Assembly (NCBI RefSeq): GCF_947500705.1
Contig: NZ_CANMSY010000001.1
Coordinates: 310,001-374,000, forward strand
Reading direction: 5' to 3'
Length of the DNA: 64,000 nucleotides
From: an uncultured Brachybacterium sp.
Lineage (GTDB): Bacteria > Actinomycetota > Actinomycetes > Actinomycetales > Dermabacteraceae
Each line of letters opens with the position of its first letter. Within the stretch, counting starts at the first letter, position 1. The notes beneath the pieces are model-generated. The model was not told the origin of the DNA. It saw only the letters and a program-made list of their open reading frames with translations, and made no database searches. Shown here in pieces: positions 55,533 to 64,000 of the stretch. Made by a program: the position numbers and the translations under genes.

Positions 55533-58500
55533 ATGGGGAATGATCGTCCGGTGACCGATTCCCCTGCCCTGCTGCCCGAGCTGCTCGCCGGCGAGCGCGC
55601 CCCCGCCCCCAACACCCTCGTGGGGATCTTCCGGCACGTCGTCGCCACCAACGGTGACGCCCCGGCGGTGGACAGCGGCCTGGAGACCCTGACCTACACC
55701 GAGCTGGACGAGGCGGCGACCGAGGTCGCCGCCCGACTCGCCGAGCACGGGGTGGGCCCCGGAGACAAGGTGGGGGTGCGGATCAAGTCCGGCACCACCG
55801 ATCTGTACGTCGCGATCCTCGGCATCCTGGTCGCCGGCGCCGCCTATGTCCCGGTCGACGCGGACGATCCCGACGAGCGCGCCCGCGTGGTGTTCGAAGA
55901 GTCCGCCTCAGTCGCCGTGATCGGCAACGACCTGGTCATCACTCCCACCGGTGCTCGGGCGGAGGACGCCCCCGCTGCCACGACGGAGCCCGCACCGCAG
56001 CGCGAGGTCGAGCCCGGGGACGACGCGTGGGTCATCTTCACCTCCGGCTCCACCGGGAAGCCCAAGGGGGTCGCGGTCTCACACCGCGGCGCGGCGGCCT
56101 TCGTGGAGGCCGAGTCGCGGATGTTCCTCCAGGACGCACCGATCGCTCCCGGAGACCGGGTGATGGCCGGGCTCTCCGTCGCCTTCGACGCCAGCTGCGA
56201 GGAGATGTGGCTGGCCTGGGCGTACGGTGCCTGCCTGGTGCCCGCACCGCGCTCGCTGGTCCGCTCGGGCGTGGACGTCGGCCCCTGGCTCGCCGCCAAC
56301 CGGATCAGCATCGTCTCCACTGTGCCCACCCTGGTCTCCCTGTGGCCGGACAGCGCGCTGACCGAGGTGCGGCTGCTGATCATGGGCGGGGAGGCCTGCC
56401 CGCCCGAGCTCGCCGTCCGCCTGCAGGCCCCCGGCCGCGAGGTGTGGAACACCTACGGTCCCACCGAGGCGACCGTCGTGGCCTGCGGAGCGCTGCTCGA
56501 CGGCACCGATCCGGTGCGGATCGGGTTGCCGTTGGACGGCTGGGATCTCGCGGTCGTCGACGCCGAGGGCACTCCGGTCGCCGTGGGAGAGTCCGGCGAG
56601 CTGATCATCGGCGGGGTGGGCCTGGCCCGCTATCTCGACCCCGAGAAGGATGCCGAGAAGTACGCCGCGATGCCGACGCTCGGCTGGGATCGCGCCTACC
56701 GCTCCGGCGACATCGTGCGCAATGACCCCGCGGGGCTGCTGTTCGCGGGCCGCGCCGACGATCAGATCAAGCTCGGCGGGCGCCGCATCGAGCTCGGCGA
56801 GATCGACGACCAGCTGCTGCGAGTGCCCGGCGTGATCGGTGCCGCCGCGGCCGTGCGTTCCACGAAGTCCGGGAACAAGCTCCTGGTCGGCTATCTCACC
56901 ATCGATGCGGGCTATGACGCCGAGATCGCGAAGGGCCTGCTGCGCCAGCGGATGCCCGCCGCTCTGGTGCCGCGTCTCGCCGTGGTCGACGAGCTGCCCA
57001 CCCGCACCTCCGGCAAGATCGACCGCGACGCGCTGCCCTGGCCGCTCGCCCGCCGCGGCGAGCCCTCGGCGGCGCTGTCCGGCACCGCCGCCTGGATCGC
57101 GGAGATCTGGGGCGAGGTGCTCGGCGCCGAGGCCACCTCCGGCAAGGACGATTTCTTCGACTTCGGCGGTGGCTCGCTCACCGCCGCGCAGGTCGTCAGC
57201 CGGCTGCGGGAGAAGCATTCCGCGCTCACCGTCGGCGATGTCTACGCCCATTCCACCCTCGCCGGGCTCGCCGCTCATCTCGACGGGATGGGCGCATCAA
57301 CGGTCGCGAGCGACCGCACTGTCGCGCCCGTGCGCCGGCGCACCCAGATCGCCCAGCTGCTCGCGCTGGTGCCGCTGCGGGCGCTCGCGGCGCTGCGCTG
57401 GAGCACCTGGCTGATGCTCGCCTCCACCGTGGGCGCGGCCTTCACCGACCTGCCCTGGCTGGTCGCCTTCCCGCTGTGGCTGGTGATCCCGCTGGCCGTG
57501 GTGATGCTGCTGCCGCCCGGCCGGATGCTGCTCGCCGCACTGCTGGCCCGGCTGCTGCTGCGCGAGGTGCGACCGGGGAGCTATCCCCGCGGCGGCCGTG
57601 TCCACCTGCGGCTGTGGCTGGCGGAGAAGATCCAGGAGGAGCTCGGGGCGACGAATCTCGCCGGTGCCGCCTGGTTCCCGCTGTACGCCCGTCTGCTCGG
57701 GGCACGCCTCGGCCAGGACGTGGACCTGCACACCCTGCCGCCCCTCACCGGGATGCTGGAGATCGGCAGCGGTGCCTCGATCGAGCCCGAAGTCGATCTG
57801 GCCGGCTACTGGATCGACGGCGACCGGCTGCGGATCGGACAGGTCCAGATCGGCAAGCGGGCCCGGATCGGCGCCCGCAGCATGCTCGGCCCCGGCGCGT
57901 CGATCGGGCGGGAGGCGGAGATCGCACCCGGCTCCGCCGTGCTCGGCACCGTGCCGGCCGGCGAGTTCTGGTCCGGTTCCCCCGCCGAGCGTCAGGCGAA
58001 GGCCCGCGGGCCCTGGTCCACCGACGCGCCCCGGCGCCGCCCGCTCTGGCTGCTGAGCTTCGCCGCGCTCTCCCTCCTGATCGCCGCGCTGCCGGTGGTG
58101 GCGATGCTGATCGGTGCGGCGGTGCTGCTGCCGGCCGTGCACGGCACCGACAGCTTCGGCGCGGCGGTGCTGGCCGCTCTGCCCTGGCTGCCGCTCGCGG
58201 CACTGGCAGGATTCGGTGCGCTGATGGTGATGGTCGTGGTGCTGACCAGGCTGATGGCGCTCGCGATCCGGCCTGGCCACCATCCCGTCCGCTCCGCGGC
58301 CGGGGTGTCCATCTGGGGCACGCTGCGCCTGCTCGACGAGGCCCGAACCTGGCTGTTCCCGATCTATGCCGGGGCACTCACCCCGCTCTGGCTGCGCCTG
58401 CTGGGGGCCAAGGTGGGCAAGGGTGCGGAGGTCTCCACCGTGCTGCTGATCCCGTCCCTGGTGCAGGTGGGCGAGTACTCCTTCCTGGCCGACGACACCC

Positions 58501-59450
58501 TGGTGGGCGCCTACGAGCTGGGCGGCGGCTGGATCCGGGTGGAGCACGTGAAGGTCGGCAAGCGCGCCTTCGTCGGCAACTCCGGGATGCTCGCCGCCGG
58601 ACGCAAGGTCCCCAAGCAGTCCCTGGTCGCGGTGCTCTCGGCCGCGCCGCGGCGGAAGACCGCGAAGGCCGGCACGTCATGGTTGGGCAGCCCGCCGCGC
58701 AAGCTGCGCCGCACCGAGGACGATCACGACTCCTCCCTCACCTACGATCCGCCGCGCCGGCTGCTGGTCCAGCGCGGGCTGGTCGAGACCGGCCGCATCG
58801 TGCCCCTGCTGCTGGCTCTGCTGCTCCCGGTCGCGGTCGGCGCGGCGCTGTTCGCCCTGCTGCTGCAGGGCACCTGGGGCGTGGTGGCCGCGCTGATCCT
58901 CGGCGGTCCGGTGCTGCTCGCGGCCGGAGTGCTGGCCGCCGGCATCACGGTCGTGGCGAAGTGGCTGATCATCGGCACGCATCGCCCGGGCGAGCACGCC
59001 CTGTTCACGCCCTACGTGTGGCGCTCCGAGCTGGCCGACACCTTCACCGAGGTGCTCGCCGCGCCCTGGTTCGCGAACGTCACCTCCGGCACCGTGGCTC
59101 TGAACCTGTGGCTGCGGCTGCTCGGGGCGAAGATCGGCCCGGGCGTCTGGTGCGATCCGTACTGGCTTCCGGAGACGGACCTCGTCACCCTCGGCGCGGG
59201 GGCCACCATCAACCGCGGCTGCGTGGTCCAGACCCATCTCTTCCAGGACCGGGTGCTGAGCATGGACACCGTGACGCTGGGCGAGGGTGCGACCCTGGGT
59301 CCCGGCGGTGTGATCCTGCCTGCCGCGTCGATCGACCGGCACGCGACCGTCGGCCCCGTCTCCCTGGTGATGCGGGGCGAACGAGTCCCGCCCGGCACCC
59401 GCTGGACGGGCAACCCCATCGGCCCCTGGGAAGACGAGGACGACGCATGA
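55533..59450 (+). CDS. Pls/PosA-type membrane non-ribosomal peptide synthetase
   Basis: 1305 residues (GTG 55551 is an alternative start). Adenylation domain (~30-500): core A3 VIFTSGSTGKPKGVAVSH, A5 NTYGPTEATVVACG, A7 YRSGDIVRN, A10 PTRTSGKIDRDAL. Carrier domain: DFFDFGGGSLTAAQV, Ser548 takes phosphopantetheine. Then membrane helices alternate with three left-handed beta-helix (hexapeptide) segments, near 57690-57990, 58390-58630 and 59110-59410. That is the layout of epsilon-poly-lysine synthetase Pls and its relatives, which join one amino acid into a homopolymer at the membrane. The amino acid here is unknown. The next gene overlaps by 4 bp. Confidence 0.9.
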   Translation: MGNDRPVTDSPALLPELLAGERAPAPNTLVGIFRHVVATNGDAPAVDSGLETLTYTELDEAATEVAARLAEHGVGPGDKVGVRIKSGTTDLYVAILGILVAGAAYVPVDADDPDERARVVFEESASVAVIGNDLVITPTGARAEDAPAATTEPAPQREVEPGDDAWVIFTSGSTGKPKGVAVSHRGAAAFVEAESRMFLQDAPIAPGDRVMAGLSVAFDASCEEMWLAWAYGACLVPAPRSLVRSGVDVGPWLAANRISIVSTVPTLVSLWPDSALTEVRLLIMGGEACPPELAVRLQAPGREVWNTYGPTEATVVACGALLDGTDPVRIGLPLDGWDLAVVDAEGTPVAVGESGELIIGGVGLARYLDPEKDAEKYAAMPTLGWDRAYRSGDIVRNDPAGLLFAGRADDQIKLGGRRIELGEIDDQLLRVPGVIGAAAAVRSTKSGNKLLVGYLTIDAGYDAEIAKGLLRQRMPAALVPRLAVVDELPTRTSGKIDRDALPWPLARRGEPSAALSGTAAWIAEIWGEVLGAEATSGKDDFFDFGGGSLTAAQVVSRLREKHSALTVGDVYAHSTLAGLAAHLDGMGASTVASDRTVAPVRRRTQIAQLLALVPLRALAALRWSTWLMLASTVGAAFTDLPWLVAFPLWLVIPLAVVMLLPPGRMLLAALLARLLLREVRPGSYPRGGRVHLRLWLAEKIQEELGATNLAGAAWFPLYARLLGARLGQDVDLHTLPPLTGMLEIGSGASIEPEVDLAGYWIDGDRLRIGQVQIGKRARIGARSMLGPGASIGREAEIAPGSAVLGTVPAGEFWSGSPAERQAKARGPWSTDAPRRRPLWLLSFAALSLLIAALPVVAMLIGAAVLLPAVHGTDSFGAAVLAALPWLPLAALAGFGALMVMVVVLTRLMALAIRPGHHPVRSAAGVSIWGTLRLLDEARTWLFPIYAGALTPLWLRLLGAKVGKGAEVSTVLLIPSLVQVGEYSFLADDTLVGAYELGGGWIRVEHVKVGKRAFVGNSGMLAAGRKVPKQSLVAVLSAAPRRKTAKAGTSWLGSPPRKLRRTEDDHDSSLTYDPPRRLLVQRGLVETGRIVPLLLALLLPVAVGAALFALLLQGTWGVVAALILGGPVLLAAGVLAAGITVVAKWLIIGTHRPGEHALFTPYVWRSELADTFTEVLAAPWFANVTSGTVALNLWLRLLGAKIGPGVWCDPYWLPETDLVTLGAGATINRGCVVQTHLFQDRVLSMDTVTLGEGATLGPGGVILPAASIDRHATVGPVSLVMRGERVPPGTRWTGNPIGPWEDEDDA

Positions 59451-60772
59451 GCGCAGCACTCCACGCAGGCAGCGATCCGTACGTCCCGCGGCACGGGGAC
59501 GAGAGCTTCGAGGTGCTCCACTACGACCTGAAGATCGCCTACAAGGTCGAGGGCAATCGGCTGGAGGGGGACGCGACCCTGTCCTGCCGCGTCCTGGAGG
59601 AGACCGACGTTCTCCACCTGGACCTCTACGGCCTGCATCCCCAGAAGGTGTTCGTCGACGGTCGTGCGCAGCGCTTCACCCACCTGCGCGGACGGCTCGC
59701 GGTGAAGCTCCCCCTCGCCCCTGGTGCGGAGCTCACGGTGCGGGTGAAGTACTCCGGCACACCGAGCCCGGTCTCCACCCGGCACCTCGGGTCCGCCGGC
59801 TGGGAGGAGCTGGAGGACGGGGTGATCGTCGCCGCGCAGCCGCATGGCGCCCCCACCTGGTTCCCCTGCAACGACCGCCCCGACAACAAGGCGACCTACA
59901 CGATCGCGCTCTCGGCGCCGCCGGACTACACCGTCGCCGTCTCCGGGGAGCTGCAGGGCAAGAGCCGCAAGGGCAACGCCGTCACCTGGTCCTACGAGCA
60001 GACGGTGCCGATGGCGACCTACCTCGCCACCGTCCAGATCGGCCGCTACCGGACGCTCGAGCATGCCGGTGCCCCGGTGCCGGTGCGCACCATCGCCCCG
60101 CCGCAGCTGAGCGCCGCCGATCTCCAGGGCTCGTTCGACGCGCAGCCCGAGATGCTCACCTTCTTCGCCGGACTGTTCGGGGACTACCCCTTCTCCTCCT
60201 ACACCGCGGTGATCACCGCGGACGAGCTCGAGATACCGCTGGAGTCCCAGGGGCTCTCGACCTTCGGCAGCAACTTCGTGGACACCGAGTGGGAGAGCGT
60301 GCGGCTGATCGCGCACGAGCTGTCCCATCAGTGGTTCGGCAACTCGGTCACGCTCCAGCGCTGGCAGGACATCTGGCTCCACGAGGGATTCGCCTGCTAC
60401 TGCGAGTGGCTGTGGGCCGAGGAGTCAGGCGTGTCGAGCGTGCAGGCCGAGGTGGACAAGCATCACGCACTGCTGGCAGAGCTCCCCCAGGACGATCTGC
60501 TGCTCTCCGACCCGGGCCCGGACCTGATGTTCGATGACCGCATCTACAAGCGCGGGGCGCTGACCGTGCATGCTCTGCGCCTGCATCTCGGGGAGGAGCG
60601 CTTCTTCGCGTTGGTCTCCGACTGGCTCGCGGAGCACCGCGGCGGCAACGTGACCACCGAGATGTTCCTCGCGCACGTGCGACGTGCAGCCGGTCAAGAG
60701 GCCGCCGCACTGCTGACGCCGTGGCTGTTCGAGACCGAGCTGCCCGCATGCCCGGTGCCTGCGAGCGCGTGA
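59447..60772 (+). CDS. M1-family zinc metallopeptidase
   Basis: 441 residues. The zinc site is complete: HELSHQWFGN (His290, Glu291, His294) and Glu313 in WLHEGFACYCEWLW. The usual GAMEN exopeptidase motif is replaced by LESQG (in ELEIPLESQGLSTFG), a form seen in short actinobacterial M1 enzymes. Only the N-terminal beta and catalytic domains are present; the long C-terminal helical domain of aminopeptidase N is missing. It is translationally coupled to the Pls-like gene; as I recall, epsilon-poly-lysine-degrading enzymes of Streptomyces are M1 peptidases beside pls, so it may trim or degrade that product. Confidence 0.9.
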   Translation: MSAALHAGSDPYVPRHGDESFEVLHYDLKIAYKVEGNRLEGDATLSCRVLEETDVLHLDLYGLHPQKVFVDGRAQRFTHLRGRLAVKLPLAPGAELTVRVKYSGTPSPVSTRHLGSAGWEELEDGVIVAAQPHGAPTWFPCNDRPDNKATYTIALSAPPDYTVAVSGELQGKSRKGNAVTWSYEQTVPMATYLATVQIGRYRTLEHAGAPVPVRTIAPPQLSAADLQGSFDAQPEMLTFFAGLFGDYPFSSYTAVITADELEIPLESQGLSTFGSNFVDTEWESVRLIAHELSHQWFGNSVTLQRWQDIWLHEGFACYCEWLWAEESGVSSVQAEVDKHHALLAELPQDDLLLSDPGPDLMFDDRIYKRGALTVHALRLHLGEERFFALVSDWLAEHRGGNVTTEMFLAHVRRAAGQEAAALLTPWLFETELPACPVPASA

Positions 60773-60795
60773 GGCGGGAGCGCGCGGTGTCCGGC

Positions 60796-60840
60796 GCGTC
60801 CAGTGTCGGGGCGTCCAGTGTCGGGGCGTTCAGTGGCGGG
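60796..60840. repeat. Three 15-bp tandem repeats between convergent genes
   Basis: GCGTCCAGTGTCGGG twice exactly, then GCGTTCAGTGGCGGG. The third copy contains the PPTase stop codon (60830-60832). Confidence 0.85.
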
Positions 60841-61345
60841 CGAGGGCGGCGACGTGGCCGGGCGGTGCACGCAGATCCCTGACCGCGAAGTCGCCCAGGC
60901 GGAGCGCACTCATCTCGGTGGCCAGGCCGGTTCCGAGCGCCTTGAGCACCGCCTCCTTGCGGGCCCAGACCGCGGCCCGCTCCTCCGGGGCGTGAGGGTC
61001 GGGCTCGCTCGGATGCAGCACCAGCGCGGGGTCCCAGCCACGCGAGACGGCGGCGACCGCTTCAAGGTCGATGCCGAGCCGTCCGGTGCCCGGCGCATCC
61101 ACTGCCGTCATCAGGTGCTCCCCGCAGCGGGTGAGGCTCACCGGCACCTCGTCCCGCCGACCGCGCGCCCGCGCCCAGGGGCGGCCGTGCTCGGAGGAGC
61201 CGCAGCGCGGGCAGGAGCGGCCCACCAGGATGTCCGTCGGCGGGAGCTCGAGCAGGGCGGCGACGCGGTCGCGCAGGATCGCGTCCGCATCCTCCTCCGC
61301 GCGGTGGAGATGGGCGAGCCCGGCGGCGTCGAGCTGTGCGTTCAT
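60830..61345 (-). CDS. Sfp-type 4'-phosphopantetheinyl transferase
   Basis: 171 residues from ATG 61345, supported by AGGAGGGCG upstream. The core signature is GRLGIDLEAVAAVSR (metal-binding Asp and Glu) followed by EERAAVWARKEAVLKALG. An additional GRSCPRCGSSEHGRPWAR precedes it, as in many actinobacterial Sfp enzymes. It transfers phosphopantetheine from CoA to a carrier Ser. The neighbour Pls-like synthetase needs exactly this on Ser548, so the pair probably work together. It is convergent with the M1 gene. Confidence 0.88.
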   Translation of the reverse strand: MNAQLDAAGLAHLHRAEEDADAILRDRVAALLELPPTDILVGRSCPRCGSSEHGRPWARARGRRDEVPVSLTRCGEHLMTAVDAPGTGRLGIDLEAVAAVSRGWDPALVLHPSEPDPHAPEERAAVWARKEAVLKALGTGLATEMSALRLGDFAVRDLRAPPGHVAALARH

Positions 61346-61391
61346 GCCACGCCCTCCTGCGAATGCGCCTGCCTTCGGAAACATCAACATG

Positions 61392-61431
61392 CAGGACGGG
61401 CCGGGCGTGATCGCCCGGCCCGTCCTGTTTT
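61392..61431. terminator. Strong bidirectional terminator
   Basis: CAGGACGGGCCGGGCG, loop TGAT, exact complement, then TTTT on the plus strand. It separates nrdF from the PPTase gene downstream on the minus strand. Confidence 0.88.
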
Positions 61432-61438
61432 GAGGGAC

Positions 61439-62437
<999 letters not shown>

Positions 62438-62561
62438 TCAGTCCCGGCCAGTCTAGGCAGTGGGAGCCGCTGACGGGGCCCCGACAGTCCCCGGCATCGG
62501 TGGGAAGGGACACCACATCGGATTCTGGGGTGGCGATGGCGAGGTGCGGCGTGACGTGATC

Positions 62562-63974
62562 TCAGGCGATCGCGGAGGCGATGCCGAAGAGCACCAGCGA
62601 CAGGCCGAAGCCGACGATCGCCATCGCGCCCTGGATCAGGGTCCAGGTGGACAGGGTCTGCTTCATGTCCATCCCGAAGAATCGGCTGACCAGCCAGAAG
62701 CCCGAGTCGTTGACGTGCGAGAAGCCCACCGAGCCGGCGGACATCGCCATCACGATCGCGACGATCTGGAGCTGGGAGAAGTCGCTGGCGGCGATCACGC
62801 CCACCATCAGCGATGCCGCCGTGGTCAGCGCCACGGTGGCCGAGCCCTGGGCGATGCGGACGATCTGGGCGATCAGGAAGGCGGCCACGATCACCGGCAG
62901 TCCGATGTCGTTGAGCGATCCGGCGACCGCATCACCGATCCCGGTCACGCGCAGCACACCGCCGAACATGCCTCCGGCACCGGTGACCAGCACGACCGAG
63001 CAGATCGGCCCCAGGGCGGAGTCGGTGATCTTCTCGATCAGGTTGCCCTTCTTGCCCGCTCCCCAGCCGAGGACGAACATCGAGACCACCACGGTGATCA
63101 GCAGCGCGACCGGAGTCTCACCCACCAGGCGCAGTCCGGAGACGACCGGGTCGGCGAGGAACGCTTCCGAATCGGGACGTGCGGCGCCGACGGTGTTCAG
63201 CCCGGTGTTGAGCAGGATCAGCAGCAGAGGCAGGATCAGCAGGCTGATGATCGTGCTCACCCGCGGGTTCGACTCGAAGCCGGTCTTCTCCGACGTGCTG
63301 TCGAGGATCGTGGGGATCGGGACGTCCAGGCGCATGCCCAGTCGCGGGGCCAGCAGGGTGCCGACCAGGTACCAGATGATCACGGCGAACACGATTCCGA
63401 CGAGCATCACCAGGCCGATGTCGGCGCCGACGATGGTGGAGGCGGCCACCGGGCCGGGGTGGGGCGGGGCGAAGATGTGCATCGCGCTGAAGGCGACCGC
63501 CGAGGGCAGGGCGATGGCCAGGAATGATCCGCCGACGCGGCGGGCGACGGCGTAGATGATCGGCAGCATCACCACGAGGCCGGCGTCGAAGAAGATGGGG
63601 AAGCCCATCAGCAGGCTGGCGAGCGACAGGCCGAGGCCGGCCCGCTTCTCTCCGACCAGGTCGATCATCCGGTCGGCGAGCAGCTGTGCACCGCCGGAGG
63701 TCTCGATCATCCGCCCCAGCATCGCGCCGAGCGCGACCAGCAGCATCACGTTGCCGAGCGTGGAGTTGAATCCGAAGCCGAGGGCATCCATGAGGCTGCC
63801 GGGGGCGATGCCGGCGATGAGCGCCGTGCCGATCGAGGTGATCATCAGGGCCAGGAAGGCGTGGATCTTGAACGCCATGATCATGACCAGCAGCACGGCG
63901 ACGGCGGCGGTGGCCAGGATCAGCAGCCCGCCGGTGCCGAGCTCCCAGTTCATGACGAGGTTCAACTCATCCAT
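62562..63974 (-). CDS. GntP-family gluconate:H+ symporter
   Basis: 470 residues with about twelve to fourteen hydrophobic segments. LGAMLGRMIETSGGAQLLAD, FPIFFDAGLVVMLPIIYAVA, FAPPHPGPVAASTIVGADIG and SHVNDSGFWLVSRFFGM are GntP family signatures. It imports gluconate or a similar sugar acid with protons. AAGGAGTCC precedes ATG 63974. Upstream neighbours, such as a gluconate kinase or regulator, would lie beyond the right edge. Confidence 0.92.
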   Translation of the reverse strand: MDELNLVMNWELGTGGLLILATAAVAVLLVMIMAFKIHAFLALMITSIGTALIAGIAPGSLMDALGFGFNSTLGNVMLLVALGAMLGRMIETSGGAQLLADRMIDLVGEKRAGLGLSLASLLMGFPIFFDAGLVVMLPIIYAVARRVGGSFLAIALPSAVAFSAMHIFAPPHPGPVAASTIVGADIGLVMLVGIVFAVIIWYLVGTLLAPRLGMRLDVPIPTILDSTSEKTGFESNPRVSTIISLLILPLLLILLNTGLNTVGAARPDSEAFLADPVVSGLRLVGETPVALLITVVVSMFVLGWGAGKKGNLIEKITDSALGPICSVVLVTGAGGMFGGVLRVTGIGDAVAGSLNDIGLPVIVAAFLIAQIVRIAQGSATVALTTAASLMVGVIAASDFSQLQIVAIVMAMSAGSVGFSHVNDSGFWLVSRFFGMDMKQTLSTWTLIQGAMAIVGFGLSLVLFGIASAIA

Positions 63975-64000
63975 GAGGGACTCCTTGGGGAGGAAGGGGA

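Overview
The window is GC-rich DNA with the gene style of an actinobacterium, most likely a Micrococcales member close to Brachybacterium/Dermabacteraceae. This is an inference from protein style, ectABC, GAF-ANTAR, MT0933-type antitoxin, DUF222-HNH and Pls-like genes. No rRNA or other decisive marker is present.

Layout. 1-16 kb is chromosomal housekeeping and stress material: a DeoR-type regulator fragment, a CopC-like protein, a MobA-nitrilase fusion, tRNA-Arg(CCU), a heavy-metal module (Crp/Fnr regulator, HMA chaperone, P1B ATPase), a quinone-oxidoreductase-like protein, an S9 peptidase, a SulP transporter, a lipoprotein gene broken by an in-frame TGA, a Ca2+/H+ antiporter, an acyl-CoA ligase and a dienelactone hydrolase. 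16.1-23.7 kb is a sugar locus: Gfo/Idh oxidoreductase, ROK repressor, binding protein, two permeases and a GH13 alpha-glucosidase, for uptake and cleavage of an alpha-glucoside. 23.8-33.5 kb holds a DUF222-HNH gene reading into a Dabb domain, a cupin, a 24-aa hydrophobic peptide, a VOC protein, a YtrA-type GntR/ABC operon, an SDR, an MFS exporter and a GAF-ANTAR regulator.

33.94-48.52 kb is a pSAM2-like actinomycete integrative element (AICE) in the 3' end of a tRNA-Lys(UUU) gene. It has 47-bp direct repeats at both ends, paired 9-bp repeats inside each end that look like integrase arm sites, and the backbone korSA-like repressor / pra / small membrane protein / traSA (FtsK) / repSA (with a -1 frameshift) / xis / int. 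Two cargo blocks flank the backbone. The left block (34.2-38.6 kb) is clearly poorer in GC and encodes three unrecognised proteins plus an OLD-type ATPase-TOPRIM nuclease; it is the best candidate here for an undescribed anti-phage system. The right block (44.5-48.3 kb) is a tightly packed operon with an alarmone-hydrolase-like HD protein, a metallophosphoesterase and two unknown proteins, followed by a deoxyribosyltransferase-like protein and membrane proteins.

48.5-64 kb returns to chromosome: an AGCS amino-acid symporter, the ectoine operon ectABC (no ectD beside it), small membrane proteins, YigZ, and a cassette of a Pls/PosA-type single-module peptide synthetase, an M1 metallopeptidase and an Sfp-type phosphopantetheinyl transferase that may make and trim a poly-amino acid. 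NrdF and a GntP-type permease close the window.

A recurrent theme is short exact or near-exact tandem repeats (8, 9, 13, 15 or 19 bp) at gene ends or in linkers, seen at about ten places.
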